In this document: positions 30,922 through 41,294 of the stretch, piece after piece
Position numbering within the stretch: position 1 is the first letter of the stretch
How the letters are laid out: every line of letters begins with the position of its first letter
Source: Burkholderiales bacterium
GTDB taxonomy: Bacteria > Pseudomonadota > Gammaproteobacteria > Burkholderiales > Burkholderiaceae_C
DNA length: 64,000 nucleotides
Assembly (NCBI GenBank): GCA_028868305.1
Contig: JAGWUS010000008.1
Location: 21,412-85,411, forward strand
Reading direction: 5' to 3'
Notes under the pieces: model-generated
Told to the model about the DNA's origin: nothing
Database searches by the model: none
The model's input: only the letters and a program-made list of their open reading frames with translations
Program-made: the position numbers and the translations under genes

Positions 30922-31425
30922 ATGAAATTAGATAAATCAGACGATTCAACGCTTGATACCTTCGATATCAGCCTTCTTTCCGCACTCCAACGCGATGCCT
31001 ATGCCACCCACCAGCAACTGGGCGAAGCCGTGCACCTCTCTGCCTCTCAGGTTAGTCGTCGGGTGGCGCGCTTGCAAACGGCCGGCATCATCCGCCGCTA
31101 CGTGGCCCTGATCGACCCTGCGGCCATTGGCCTGGGCGTGCGCGCCATCACCTATGTCACCCTGACGCGCCACAGTGGCGACGAGGGTCTGGCGTTTGAA
31201 CGCGAGATTGGCGGCTTTCCGGAGGTGCTGGAGTGCTATTCGGTGGCCGGTGAGTCCGACTACATCCTGCAGATCGTGGCTGCGGATCTGCATGCGCTAT
31301 CAGAAAACGTACTGCGCCGCCTCACCCGCATTCAGGGCGTGGGCAACATCCGCTCCAACATCGTGCTCAACTGCATCAAGTCCAGCACCGAGATGCCGCT
31401 GGGACAGCTTGGCAAATCAAATTAG
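30922..31425 (+). CDS. Lrp/AsnC family transcriptional regulator
   Basis: LDTFDISLLSALQRDAYATHQQLGEAVHLSASQVSRRVARLQTAGIIRRYVALID is a typical Lrp wHTH. Confidence 0.93.
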   Translation: MKLDKSDDSTLDTFDISLLSALQRDAYATHQQLGEAVHLSASQVSRRVARLQTAGIIRRYVALIDPAAIGLGVRAITYVTLTRHSGDEGLAFEREIGGFPEVLECYSVAGESDYILQIVAADLHALSENVLRRLTRIQGVGNIRSNIVLNCIKSSTEMPLGQLGKSN

Positions 31426-31432
31426 CGCCGAA

Positions 31433-32644
31433 CTAACGCTTCGTCCGCTGCCCCACACCTAGCGCCGCTACGACACTGAGCAGCAGCACCAATGCAGCGC
31501 CCAGCAGCGTAGCACCATACCAGCCGCGGTCCATGAACACGCCGAACACCAGCGGTGAAATGGCAAAACCGGTATCCAGACCCGAATACACCAGCCCATA
31601 GACGCGCCCCGTGGCCCCCTTGGGCGTGGCCTTCTTGATCATCATGTCGCGCGACGGGCCGCCTATGCCCACTGCAAAACCGGTAATGGCCAGTACCACC
31701 ATGGTCGCCGTAGCGCCGAGCACGCCGGTACCGCACAGCGCCAGTAAGGCTGCACCTGCCGCCATCGCCATGGCCACCACACGGTCGCTATTGGCCACGC
31801 GTGCGGCAATGAAGCCGCCAATGAACATGCCCACTGCACCGCACAGCATGTAAGCCGTCAGTGTCAACGTGGCGGCCTCAAAACTGATGCCATGCATGGC
31901 CTTGAGAATGGACACCGAGAAGCTCTGCACCACCGCCAGCGTCATGGTCGACAGCAGAAAGAAACCAAAACACCACCACACCACCGGCAGCTTCATGAAC
32001 GCCAGGTCGTGTTCCTTGTGTGCATGTGGCTCGTGCACCACCACCTGGGTACTGAGCTTGTCGCGCTGCAGCACCAGCAGCGCCAGGATCGCCGTGTACA
32101 GCACCGCAGCGGCCAGATACGCCGTGCGCCAGCCAAAGCCCGCGCTGATGGACGCAAAAAACACCGGTGCCACCGCCCAGCCCAGGTTACCGGTCAGCCC
32201 ATGCGCGCTGAAAGCGTAACCCAGGCGCGGCCCGGAGACGCGCTGGTTCAGGATGGTGAAGTCCACCGGATGAAAAGTCGCATTGCCCAGGCCCGCCAAA
32301 GCGGCTACCAGCATCAACCCGGTGTAGCCGGTCACGGTGGAAGCCGCAACGCAGGCCACCGCAAAAATGGTCAGCGCCACAAACAGCAGTGGCCGAGCAC
32401 CCATACGGTCCACCACAAAACCTGCACTGGCCTGCCCCACACCAGACACCACAAAAAAGATGCTCATCAACAACCCAAGCTCCGAATAGCTCAGGCCGAA
32501 CTCTTTCATGAACACCGGGAACATCAACGGCAGCAACAAGTGACCGAAGTGCGAACTGGCATGGGCCAGGCCCACCAGACCGATGATGGTGGCGTCCTGC
32601 TTCAGGGGTACTTCGCTGGGGATGTGTAGAACTGCAGTAGTCAT
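31433..32644 (-). CDS. MFS transporter
   Basis: Twelve hydrophobic segments; SASFVVDRMGARPLL-like loop (GFVVDRMGARPLLFVAL). Confidence 0.88.
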   Translation of the reverse strand: MTTAVLHIPSEVPLKQDATIIGLVGLAHASSHFGHLLLPLMFPVFMKEFGLSYSELGLLMSIFFVVSGVGQASAGFVVDRMGARPLLFVALTIFAVACVAASTVTGYTGLMLVAALAGLGNATFHPVDFTILNQRVSGPRLGYAFSAHGLTGNLGWAVAPVFFASISAGFGWRTAYLAAAVLYTAILALLVLQRDKLSTQVVVHEPHAHKEHDLAFMKLPVVWWCFGFFLLSTMTLAVVQSFSVSILKAMHGISFEAATLTLTAYMLCGAVGMFIGGFIAARVANSDRVVAMAMAAGAALLALCGTGVLGATATMVVLAITGFAVGIGGPSRDMMIKKATPKGATGRVYGLVYSGLDTGFAISPLVFGVFMDRGWYGATLLGAALVLLLSVVAALGVGQRTKR

Positions 32645-32665
32645 GGATCGATGGTAACCCGATGC

Positions 32666-33187
32666 TTAAAAACCAGCAGAGAGGGCCTGCTTCAACCCCA
32701 GCGGGTCAGTCGCCTTGCCGTCGCCAATGATCTGGCCCATTTTGAAAATACCGCTCACGCGCAGCACTGGCTGGCCATCGGCCGTCACCACGCCCTGGCC
32801 AAACAGCATATTGCGCGTGGTTTTCAGAATATCGGCCTCGCCCTGCACCCAGGCGCCCAGCGCCGACGCACCCATGTAGTCCATCTGCAGGCTGATGGTC
32901 GGCAGGAAACGGCGCTCCATGTCGTGCTGGTACATGGCGGCGCAGGGAATCAGCATGTCTGCAAAGGTGGCCATCATGCCGCCGTGTGCGATCTTCAGCG
33001 GGTTGGTGTGGTGGTCCTGCACACGAAACCCCAGCAACAGGCGTTGGCCGGTCCATTTGCCATACAGCGGGCCGTTGTGGGCGATGAACGCGCCGCCCAC
33101 CTGCACCGGGCGAAAGCCTTCGGGTACCGCAATGCCGCTGGCCGGCGAGATGTCGTCAAAGTCTGTTGGAGGGGGTGAAGTAGTCAT
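32666..33187 (-). CDS. PaaI/hotdog-fold thioesterase family protein
   Basis: NPLKIAHGGMMATFADMLIPCAAM hotdog motif. Confidence 0.8.
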   Translation of the reverse strand: MTTSPPPTDFDDISPASGIAVPEGFRPVQVGGAFIAHNGPLYGKWTGQRLLLGFRVQDHHTNPLKIAHGGMMATFADMLIPCAAMYQHDMERRFLPTISLQMDYMGASALGAWVQGEADILKTTRNMLFGQGVVTADGQPVLRVSGIFKMGQIIGDGKATDPLGLKQALSAGF

Positions 33188-33190
33188 GCT

Positions 33191-33520
33191 CTAGCCCCAC
33201 GACCGGGTGAGTAATTCATCAAGTGCGTCTGCAACGGCTTGCCCATGATCAGCCAGGGATGCGGTCTGCTCCCCCAGTTGATCCAGTGCCACTGACACCA
33301 TGTCCAGCGGATGCAGCACCACGGTGATGCCATTGACTTCGAACTGAGGGTTCATCCGTGAACCAGGCGCAGAAGCCGACGCCGGCAAGGCACTACGACG
33401 CACCAAGGGCACCACCACCCGCCTGCGATATCGGTCAAAAAGCGCCGACTGCACCACCACCACAAAAGGGATGGATTCACGCAACGGACCCTTGTTCAAG
33501 TACACATCAAACTGCGCCAT
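33191..33520 (-). CDS. ccdB: CcdB-family toxin
   Basis: MAQFDVYLNKG...IPFVVVVQSALFDRYRRRVVVPLVRRS...PQFEVNGITVVLHPLDMVSV matches the CcdB fold pattern. Confidence 0.87.
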   Translation of the reverse strand: MAQFDVYLNKGPLRESIPFVVVVQSALFDRYRRRVVVPLVRRSALPASASAPGSRMNPQFEVNGITVVLHPLDMVSVALDQLGEQTASLADHGQAVADALDELLTRSWG

Positions 33521-33777
33521 TACAAAGTGCTGTGCTCGTCTGCAAATGAACCCACCGAAGCGTGCACCGCATTCCAGTCAGCCGCACACGCGTCCGCCAG
33601 TCGTCTGCGGGCTTGCAAACCTTGTTGCTGGTCTTCCACATAGGAAACCAGCAACTGCTCGATCGTGGCCGACAGGTTATTGGTAAAGGTCTTGGCCTGC
33701 GCAACCAAACCCTCATTCAAAGTGAGATTGACCGGGCGCTTACGCGGACCAGCGGGCGGTATGACTGCAATAGACAT
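33520..33777 (-). CDS. ccdA: CcdA-family antitoxin
   Basis: KRPVNLTLNEGLVAQAKTFTNNLSATIEQLLVSYVE ribbon-helix-helix; overlaps ccdB start. Confidence 0.85.
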   Translation of the reverse strand: MSIAVIPPAGPRKRPVNLTLNEGLVAQAKTFTNNLSATIEQLLVSYVEDQQQGLQARRRLADACAADWNAVHASVGSFADEHSTL

Positions 33778-33799
33778 GTAAAACCTCTCAAAAATACCA

Positions 33800-33818
33800 A
33801 TGCGCATATTATGCGCAT
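33800..33818. promoter_or_regulatory. Perfect palindrome ATGCGCATA-T-TATGCGCAT, candidate ccdAB operator
   Basis: 9-bp arms, 1-nt centre, 23 bp upstream of ccdA start. Confidence 0.6.
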
Positions 33819-34284
33819 AAATTTCACATCTTCAACCCCGAAAGGGCTGTATTCCTGCCACCGCTATCATCCCCCGCATGGGAGACACCACACACAACAA
33901 CCATTCAGCGGCGCAGGATTGGTGTTTGCATTTGACGATGCATTCGTATTGGGCGTGCTTTCGTCGTCGGCGCACATTGCCTATTCGCTCAGCGCCGGAA
34001 GTTGGCTAGCTGTCTGGTACGCCACGGCGAGCGTCATTACGTTCTTCGTTTACGCCATCGACAAATCCGCAGCGAAACAACGCGCCTGGCGCACCCCAGA
34101 GCGCACGCTGCATCTGCTAGCACTGGCTGGCGGCTGGCCCGGTGCTCTGCTCGCACAGCAGTTCCTGCGGCACAAGACGTCCAAAGCCAGGTTTAAAGTT
34201 ACTTTCTGGGCCACGGTGGTCCTGAACCTAGCGGGCTTTGTCTGGTTCTTCACGCCCACAGGCCGCGTGACCCTCAACCTGTAA
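33811..34284 (+). CDS. DUF1294 small membrane protein (start uncertain; alternative GTG at 33922)
   Basis: ITFFVYAIDKSAAKQRAWRTPERTLHLLALAGGWPGALLAQQFLRHKTSKARFKVTFW is the DUF1294 motif. Confidence 0.75.
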   Translation: MRINFTSSTPKGLYSCHRYHPPHGRHHTQQPFSGAGLVFAFDDAFVLGVLSSSAHIAYSLSAGSWLAVWYATASVITFFVYAIDKSAAKQRAWRTPERTLHLLALAGGWPGALLAQQFLRHKTSKARFKVTFWATVVLNLAGFVWFFTPTGRVTLNL

Positions 34285-34298
34285 AAAGTCAGCCAAGA

Positions 34299-34357
34299 TT
34301 TGCTACTAAATCCATAGCTGGCTGTGCATATCCCACGCGGGCCGGAGGCCTATTTCA
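34299..34357 (+). repeat. Dispersed repeat copy B
   Basis: tttgctactaaatccatagctggctgtgcatatcccacgcgggccggaggcctatttcatt; between convergent gene ends. Confidence 0.65.
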
Positions 34358-34813
34358 TTGAATTCTTCAGCTTGGTCAGCACGCTTTTGTCGATCAGGTC
34401 TTTTTCGCGATAGTCGGTCTTGGTCTTGAGCAGACCGTCAATGTCCAGCGTGGCAATGGGCACGCCTTCCACATCAATGTGGCGTACATGGGGGTGCAGC
34501 GACTCGAACGTCTGGCCATTGGCCGCAAAAAGCAGGTCCACCAGCAGGTCGTCCGCAACACGAATGTTGTCGGGTGCGGCAGGGTCTACTTCAAACCAGG
34601 CAGGGTCAAGCTCTGCGCTGCTCGGCAAGAAATTCAAAGCGCGGATGACTTTGCGGCCATTGTCGATAGACGACGGCAGGAGGATGTCGATGTCTTCGGT
34701 GCTGCGCACAAAGCCATTAAGCCGTACCGCCCGTGCCCGCCGACCAGAACGTACTGAACGCCCTCTTCCGCAAACCGGCGAAGCAGGTGCAAAAGCTGGT
34801 CAGGTTGCGCCAC
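34350..34813 (-). pseudogene. Frameshifted nucleotidyltransferase (AbiEii-like/MNT-like)
   Basis: VAQPDQLLHLLRRFAEEGVQYVLVGG in one frame and ARAVRLNGFVRSTEDIDILLPSS... in the next; one missing base near 34726-34740 joins them. Confidence 0.75.
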
Positions 34814-35027
34814 TGGTGTTCCCGGGGGTATTCAGCCTTCGCGCCACTTCCACCATGCGCGCATCGTCCAGCGTGTTGCGCTGCAGATGGGTCAGCCTGC
34901 TGACGCCACGCGGCGGCGTCACCGCACTGGGCAGCATGGCGTCCAGTACACGGCCACGCGCCCAAGCTTCCTGTGGATTGACGGGCGCATTGTCTGCGCC
35001 CGTCCGTGATGTACCAACTATTCGCAT
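34800..35027 (-). CDS. Small hypothetical protein upstream of and overlapping the nucleotidyltransferase
   Basis: 75 aa MRIVGTSRTGADNAPVNPQEAWARGRVLDAMLPSAVTPPRGVSRLTHLQRNTLDDARMVEVARRLNTPGNTSGAT; stop overlaps the GTG start of the downstream reading frame. Confidence 0.55.
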   Translation of the reverse strand: MRIVGTSRTGADNAPVNPQEAWARGRVLDAMLPSAVTPPRGVSRLTHLQRNTLDDARMVEVARRLNTPGNTSGAT

Positions 35028-35064
35028 GGCCCGAGTATCGCAAATCTGCCCGTAGCCGAAAACC

Positions 35065-37665
35065 TCACGCAAAGCTGAACTGCCCCGGTGCCTGGATCGT
35101 GTCCACACCCACGTGGATGGTGTCCTTGGGCGCGAACTTGCCTTCCAGCAGGAGCTTGGACAGCGGGTTCTCGATGCGCTGCTGGATGGCGCGCTTGAGC
35201 GGCCGGGCACCAAACACCGGGTCGAAGCCCACCTTGGCCAGTTCGGCAACGGCAGCGTCGCTCACCTCCAGCGCCAGGTCCATCTTGGCCAGGCGTGCGG
35301 TCAGCGTCGCCAGCTGAATCTTGGCAATGTTGGCGATGTGCGTTGCGTCCAGCGAATGGAACACCACGGTCTCGTCGATGCGGTTCAGGAACTCGGGGCG
35401 GAAGTGGTTCTTCAGCTCACCGGTTACCGCGTCCTTCACATCGTCGTAATCCTGTCCCACCATGCTCTGGATCATCTGCGAGCCGATGTTGCTGGTCATC
35501 ACGATCACAGTGTTCTTGAAGTCCACGGTGCGTCCCTGGCCGTCGGTCAGGCGGCCATCGTCCAGCACCTGCAACAGCACGTTAAACACATCGGGATGGG
35601 CCTTCTCCACCTCGTCGAGCAACAGCACGCTGTAGGGCTTGCGGCGCACGGCCTCGGTCAGGTAACCGCCCTCTTCGTAGCCCACATACCCGGGGGGCGC
35701 ACCGATCAGGCGGGCCACGGAATGCTTCTCCATGAACTCGCTCATGTCCACGCGGATCAGGTGCTCTTCGCTGTCGAACAGAAAGCCCGCCAGCGCCTTG
35801 CACAGCTCGGTCTTGCCCACACCCGTGGGGCCGAGGAACAGGAACGAACCAGTCGGGCGGTTCGGATCGCTCAAGCCCGAGCGCGAACGGCGGATGGCAT
35901 TGGCAACGGCCGCAATGGCCTCGTTTTGGCCGACCACGCGGTCGTGCAGTTTGGTTTCCATCTGCAGCAGCTTGTCGCGCTCGCCCTGCATCATCTTGGA
36001 CACCGGAATACCCGTGGCGCGGCTCACCACCTCCGCAATTTCATCGGCTCCGACCATGGTACGCAGCAACTGGGCACGGCCACCGTCTTTGGCATTTTTG
36101 GCTTTGCCGGCCTCCTGGGCCTGCGCATCTTTGAGACGCTTTTCCAACTCAGGCAGCTTGCCGTATTGCAGCTCGCCCGCCTTGTTGAAGTCGCCCTTGT
36201 CGGTCAGCTCCTTGATCTGGAAGCGCAGCTTTTCCACCTCCTGCATGATGGTCTTGGATCCCTGAGCCTGGGCCTTCTCGGCCTTCCAGATTTCGTCCAG
36301 ATCGGCAATCTCTTTTTGCAGCCCGGCAATCTCTTCGTTGATCAACTCCAGGCGCTTCTGCGAGGCTTCGTCTTTTTCGCGCTTCACGGCTTCGCGCTCG
36401 ATCTGCAGCTGGATCAGGCGGCGGTCTTTCTTGTCCATGACCTCGGGTTTGGAGTCCAGCTCAATCTTGATCTTGGAAGCGGCTTCATCGATCAGGTCAA
36501 TGGCCTTGTCCGGCAAAAAGCGGTCGGTGATGTAGCGGTTGGACAGTTCAGCCGCGGCCACAATGGCCGGGTCGGTGATCTGCACGCCGTGGTGTGTCTC
36601 GTAGCGCTCTTTGAGGCCGCGCAGGATGGCAATGGTGGCTTCCACCGTAGGCTCGCCCACCAGGATTTTCTGGAAGCGGCGCTCCAGCGCGGCGTCCTTC
36701 TCGATGTATTTGCGGTACTCGTCCAGCGTGGTGGCACCCACGCAGTGAAGCTCGCCACGGGCCAGCGCGGGTTTCAGCATATTGCCCGCGTCCATGGCAC
36801 CTTCGGCCTTGCCGGCGCCCACCATGGTGTGCAACTCGTCAATAAACACGATGGTCTGGCCTTCGTCCTTGGCCAAGTCTTTGAGCACATTTTTCAGGCG
36901 CTCTTCAAACTCGCCGCGGAACTTGGCACCGGCCAGCAACGCGGCCATGTCCAGGCTGAGCACGCGCTTGCCCTTGAGCGAATCGGGCACCGCGCCGTCC
37001 ACGATGCGCTGGGCCAGGCCTTCCACAATGGCGGTTTTGCCCACGCCTGGTTCACCGATGAGCACGGGGTTGTTCTTGGAGCGGCGTTGCAGCACCTGGA
37101 TGGCACGGCGGATCTCATCGTCGCGGCCAATCACCGGGTCCAGCTTGCCCAGGCGGGCGCGCTCGGTCAGGTCGATGCAGTACTTTTTCAGCGACTCGCG
37201 CTGGTCTTCAGCGTCGGCGCTGTCCACATTCTGGCCACCGCGCACGGCGTCAATGGCAGCCTCCAGGCTCTTGCGGGTCAAGCCGTTGGAACGCACCACA
37301 TTGCCGATGTCGGCCTTGCTGTCAGCCAGCGCCAGCAGGAACAGTTCACTCGCCACAAACTGGTCACCGCGTTTGATGGATTCCTTCTCGGCCGCCTGCA
37401 GGAGTGTGACCATGTCACGCCCGACTTGCACCTGTTCATGGCCCTGTACCTGCGGCAACTTCTTCACAGCAGCTTCAACAGCCTGTGTCAGGCCGGGTAC
37501 ATTGACGCCGGCGCGCTGCAACAGCGCCTTGGGGCCATCGTCCTGGCGCAGCATGGCCAGCAGCACATGGGCTGGCTCGATGTACTGGTTGTCGTTGCCC
37601 AGGGCGAGCGTCTGGGCCTCGCCCAGCGCTTCCTGGAATTTCGTGGTGAGCTTTTCGATACGCAT
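35065..37665 (-). CDS. clpB: ATP-dependent chaperone ClpB
   Basis: [56 protein letters not shown]-domain coiled coil. Confidence 0.98.
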   Translation of the reverse strand: MRIEKLTTKFQEALGEAQTLALGNDNQYIEPAHVLLAMLRQDDGPKALLQRAGVNVPGLTQAVEAAVKKLPQVQGHEQVQVGRDMVTLLQAAEKESIKRGDQFVASELFLLALADSKADIGNVVRSNGLTRKSLEAAIDAVRGGQNVDSADAEDQRESLKKYCIDLTERARLGKLDPVIGRDDEIRRAIQVLQRRSKNNPVLIGEPGVGKTAIVEGLAQRIVDGAVPDSLKGKRVLSLDMAALLAGAKFRGEFEERLKNVLKDLAKDEGQTIVFIDELHTMVGAGKAEGAMDAGNMLKPALARGELHCVGATTLDEYRKYIEKDAALERRFQKILVGEPTVEATIAILRGLKERYETHHGVQITDPAIVAAAELSNRYITDRFLPDKAIDLIDEAASKIKIELDSKPEVMDKKDRRLIQLQIEREAVKREKDEASQKRLELINEEIAGLQKEIADLDEIWKAEKAQAQGSKTIMQEVEKLRFQIKELTDKGDFNKAGELQYGKLPELEKRLKDAQAQEAGKAKNAKDGGRAQLLRTMVGADEIAEVVSRATGIPVSKMMQGERDKLLQMETKLHDRVVGQNEAIAAVANAIRRSRSGLSDPNRPTGSFLFLGPTGVGKTELCKALAGFLFDSEEHLIRVDMSEFMEKHSVARLIGAPPGYVGYEEGGYLTEAVRRKPYSVLLLDEVEKAHPDVFNVLLQVLDDGRLTDGQGRTVDFKNTVIVMTSNIGSQMIQSMVGQDYDDVKDAVTGELKNHFRPEFLNRIDETVVFHSLDATHIANIAKIQLATLTARLAKMDLALEVSDAAVAELAKVGFDPVFGARPLKRAIQQRIENPLSKLLLEGKFAPKDTIHVGVDTIQAPGQFSFA

Positions 37666-37701
37666 GGCGTCCCTTTGAGAGATGGTCTTACTGCCTGTTA
37701 G

Positions 37702-37728
37702 CGTGAGGGTGGTAACCGGGTTTTCAAG
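37702..37728 (-). promoter_or_regulatory. Candidate sigma-32 heat-shock promoter for clpB
   Basis: Minus strand CTTGAAA-N12-CCCTCACG, 37 bp upstream of clpB start. Confidence 0.45.
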
Positions 37729-37961
37729 CCCCAGGCCCACAAATCACCCGATGAACACGACATACTTATGACGCAGATCAATCTCTGGAAACGCATACCC
37801 GATATTTGGATGAATGAATTGGGGAGGGACAATAAACCCGCTTTTTCTAACGACCACACGATAGACAGTGCTATCAAAAGTGCAGTGTAATTATTTAGGC
37901 TTAGACAAGCACCACATTGGCACAGTCAACCACCCCACTTTATCGAGACCAAGGCTTCTTT

Positions 37962-40496
37962 ATGAATTTTGGAAACATGAATATTGGAACCCGGCTGTCG
38001 GTGCTCATCGCCGTTTTGTCGTCCCTTTTGGTGGGCATCGGCGCATTTGGCATTTACGGCATCAGCCAATCCAATGAGAGCGCGCGCGGGATTTACGAAG
38101 TCAACCTGCGTAAAACAGCGATGGTCGGTGAAATTCAAACGCTGTTGGTACGCAACCGATTGGCGATCGCCGTGGCGCTGATCACGCCAGTACCTGATGT
38201 GATTCAGTCCAGCACCGCAATGGTGGAGGCCAATATTGCCAGAATTACCAAGACATGGGAGGAGTTTTCGAGTCTCTCTCAAGCAGACAAAGAGGCTTCC
38301 ATTGCGAAGCAATTTGCCGCTGATCGGAAGCTGTTTGTACAACAAGGCCTGCTTCCCACCATTGCTGCATTACGCGCCAACGACATCAAGGAAGCAAATC
38401 GCCTGGTTGTTGAAAAAATTCGCCCGCTGTACACACCCGTCGGCACAGGAATTGACGCCCTGATCAAATACCAGACCGATGAAGCGCAACGCGAGTACCA
38501 GCAAGCAGTTACCAGTTACCACACCTTTCGCATGTGGTCGATTGCAGCAGTGTTGCTGGGTGTAGCCGGATCGATACTTTTTGGCCTCTATTTGGTGCGG
38601 GGCATTACCCGTCCTTTGGCGAACGCTGTGAAAACGGCCGATGACATCGCTGAAGGCAGGCTTGATGGCAAACTGGTCGCGCAAAGCACCGATGAAACCG
38701 GGCAGCTGATTTCTGCCATGGGCAAAATGCAATCCGTATTGCAGCAATATCAGGCGGCACAAACTGAGATGGCACACCAGCAAGAGCTGGGTGTCATGGA
38801 CCACACCATGAATGCCCGGGCACTGCCCGGAACTTACGGTGCCATGGCCGACAGCGTCAACAAACTGGTTCAAACCAATATTGCACTGACCATGAAAACA
38901 GTGGACCTTGCTGCTGGCTATGCAGAGGGCCGGCTGGACGTGCAAATGGACCGTTTGCCTGGCCAAAAGGCCCGCATCAGCGAAGCCATGGACAAGGTGC
39001 AAAAGTCCCTGAAAGACGCAGCAGAGGCGGCAACGTTCAACATGCGCATTCGCATGTCGCTGGACAGCTTGCCGGTATGTGTCACGGTGTCCAACGCGCA
39101 AGCGGTGTTGGTGCATGCCACCCCACCGGCCAAAGAACTTCTCAAACTGTTCGGAGGCCCTGGTTTTGATACCGATGCTTTTTATGGCAACAAATTGAGT
39201 TCTTTGTTCAAGAACCCGCAAGACGCTGACCGTTTTGACCAGGCCGTGCGCTCGGGCGAAACAGTCGACCTGGAAATGTCGGGTCGCAAGATTCGCCTGT
39301 TGGCACGACCCGTTATGGATGCAGCAGGAACGCCAATTGGGCGCATCACCCAATGGATTGACCGCACCGATGAAATTGCCTCGGAAATGCAACTCGATGC
39401 CCTGGTGAATGCAGCATCACAAGGAGACTTCCGCAGCCGACTGACCCTGGACGGCAAGGTGGGATTTTTTGCTGCAATGACCACTGGCATGAACCAGCTT
39501 ATGGATACCAGCGAGCAGGGGCTGACTGACATCGCTGACTTGTTGACTGCATTCGCACAAGGGGACCTGACGCACCGCATTACCCGCGATTACCAGGGCT
39601 TGTTCGGCAAGGTCAAGGAAAGTGGTAACAGCACAGCTGAGAACCTGACGCGTGTGATGAGCGAAGTGCGGGCCGCATCGGATGCGCTCACAGGCGCGGC
39701 AAGTCAGGTATCAGCTACTGCCCAATCTCTAAGCCAGGCAGCAAGCGAGCAGGCTGCAAGTGTTGAAGAAACCAGCAGCCAGATTGATGTTATGTCGGCT
39801 TCCATCACACAAAACTCGGATAACGCCCGAGTCACAGACGTTATGGCCACCAAAGCGAGCAGAGAAGCCGCTGATGGCGGCAGTGCCGTTGAGCAAACCG
39901 TTTCAGCGATGAAGCAAATTGCATCCAAGATTGGTATCGTGGATGACATTGCTTACCAAACCAACTTACTGGCGTTGAATGCCGCAATTGAAGCGGCGCG
40001 GGCAGGCGAGCATGGCAAGGGCTTTGCAGTGGTCGCCGCAGAAGTGCGCAAACTTGCGGAGCGCAGCCAGCAGGCGGCCAAAGAAATTGGTGAACTCGCA
40101 AGCGCCAGCGTCTCCACCGCAGAGCGTGCAGGAAATCTCCTGGCAGAGATCGTTCCGAGCATCCAGAAAACGAGCGAGTTGGTGCAGGAGATCGCCGCGG
40201 CCAGCGCGGAGCAAAACGAATCGGTGGTGCAAATCGGCGGTGCCATGGCTCAACTCTCCAAAGCTACCCAGCAAAACGCCAGCGCGAGCGAAGAACTTGC
40301 CGCTACCAGCGAGGAACTGTCTGGTCAGGCCGAACAACTTCAGCAGAGCGTGGCGTTCTTCAATACCGGGGAGGACGCGCCCAAAGTTCGCAGTCGCCAC
40401 GATGCAGTTGCTGCAGATCGCCGCGCACTTCACGCACCGCGGCTTTCGGCGGGTCCAGCACGGCAGCTGTCAGGTAGCAACTTCAAGCCCTATTAA
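37962..40496 (+). CDS. Methyl-accepting chemotaxis protein with Tar-like periplasmic four-helix bundle, several HAMP-like segments and PAS-like insert
   Basis: TM-4HB-TM-HAMP, internal [33 protein letters not shown]-like segment, [43 protein letters not shown]-type signalling tip. Confidence 0.95.
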   Translation: MNFGNMNIGTRLSVLIAVLSSLLVGIGAFGIYGISQSNESARGIYEVNLRKTAMVGEIQTLLVRNRLAIAVALITPVPDVIQSSTAMVEANIARITKTWEEFSSLSQADKEASIAKQFAADRKLFVQQGLLPTIAALRANDIKEANRLVVEKIRPLYTPVGTGIDALIKYQTDEAQREYQQAVTSYHTFRMWSIAAVLLGVAGSILFGLYLVRGITRPLANAVKTADDIAEGRLDGKLVAQSTDETGQLISAMGKMQSVLQQYQAAQTEMAHQQELGVMDHTMNARALPGTYGAMADSVNKLVQTNIALTMKTVDLAAGYAEGRLDVQMDRLPGQKARISEAMDKVQKSLKDAAEAATFNMRIRMSLDSLPVCVTVSNAQAVLVHATPPAKELLKLFGGPGFDTDAFYGNKLSSLFKNPQDADRFDQAVRSGETVDLEMSGRKIRLLARPVMDAAGTPIGRITQWIDRTDEIASEMQLDALVNAASQGDFRSRLTLDGKVGFFAAMTTGMNQLMDTSEQGLTDIADLLTAFAQGDLTHRITRDYQGLFGKVKESGNSTAENLTRVMSEVRAASDALTGAASQVSATAQSLSQAASEQAASVEETSSQIDVMSASITQNSDNARVTDVMATKASREAADGGSAVEQTVSAMKQIASKIGIVDDIAYQTNLLALNAAIEAARAGEHGKGFAVVAAEVRKLAERSQQAAKEIGELASASVSTAERAGNLLAEIVPSIQKTSELVQEIAAASAEQNESVVQIGGAMAQLSKATQQNASASEELAATSEELSGQAEQLQQSVAFFNTGEDAPKVRSRHDAVAADRRALHAPRLSAGPARQLSGSNFKPY

Positions 40497-40507
40497 GGGC
40501 CTGCGAA

Positions 40508-41008
40508 TCAGGCGTTGGTCGCCTGTATTCCCCAGCGCGCCAACGCTGCATCGTCCACCACCCTTGCATCGACCCAGTGCGCGCCCTGGGGTGTTTGCTC
40601 TTTTTTCCAGAACGGGGCCTGGGTTTTGAGATAGTCCATCAAAAACTCGCAAGCCTGGAAACTCTCGTGCCGGTGGGCGGATGTCACCACCACCAGCACG
40701 ATCGGGTCCAGTGGCTGAAGCAGGCCCACACGGTGAATGACCCGCGCACCAAAAATGTCGAAGCGGCTGTGGGCCGTGTCAATCATGGCCTCGATGGATT
40801 TCTCGGTCATGCCAGGGTAGTGCTCCAATTCCAATGACACCACCGACCCAGGCGCCTTGGCATCTGGCCAGTTGCGGTCACGCACCGTGCCGACAAAAAT
40901 ACAGACAGCGCCCACGCGAGGGTCTTGCGCCTGCAGCACCGCCATTTCTTGGGCCACGTCAAACGCCTCAGCTTGAATAACTACGCGGGGAAAACTGGTT
41001 GCAGTCAT
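40508..41008 (-). CDS. moaE: Molybdopterin synthase catalytic subunit
   Basis: GAVCIFVGTVRDRN, LELEHYPGMTEKSIEAM, VVTSAHRHESFQACEFLMDYLKTQAPFWKKE. Confidence 0.95.
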   Translation of the reverse strand: MTATSFPRVVIQAEAFDVAQEMAVLQAQDPRVGAVCIFVGTVRDRNWPDAKAPGSVVSLELEHYPGMTEKSIEAMIDTAHSRFDIFGARVIHRVGLLQPLDPIVLVVVTSAHRHESFQACEFLMDYLKTQAPFWKKEQTPQGAHWVDARVVDDAALARWGIQATNA

Positions 41009-41020
41009 GGTTGCACGCGC

Positions 41021-41272
41021 CTAGCCTCCGGTCACAGGTGGAAAAAAGGCCACCTCGCAGCCCTCAACCAACGCAACGGACTCGTCGCTCATCACTTGGT
41101 TGAGCGCCAGGCGCACCGCACGGCCACGCGCCAGTGCATCGCCGCCCGGGCCGCCCCGGGCAATCAAAACGTCACGCAACGCCGCCAGGGTGACGGCAGA
41201 GGTGTCCAGCGTCTCACTGCCCTGTCCCATAGCCTCACGGATGGAGGCGAAATATTTCACGATGATTTTCAT
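41021..41272 (-). CDS. moaD: Molybdopterin synthase sulfur carrier subunit
   Basis: MKIIVKYFASIREAMGQ ... EVAFFPPVTGG (C-terminal GG). Confidence 0.94.
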   Translation of the reverse strand: MKIIVKYFASIREAMGQGSETLDTSAVTLAALRDVLIARGGPGGDALARGRAVRLALNQVMSDESVALVEGCEVAFFPPVTGG

Positions 41273-41294
41273 GCTGTGCCCTGTACGCAATGGT

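Noticed and set aside
29562-30935. 457-aa plus-strand ORF over phhA/hppD
   Set aside because: Antisense to clear hppD and the phhA end; no recognisable domain.
33191-35027. Prophage or integrative element around ccdAB
   Set aside because: No integrase, transposase, phage structural genes or attachment-like direct repeats seen; only a small accessory patch is supported.
35113-37701. 862-aa ORF antisense to clpB
   Set aside because: Spans almost exactly the clpB gene; explained by codon bias (absence of complementary stops). No family resemblance.
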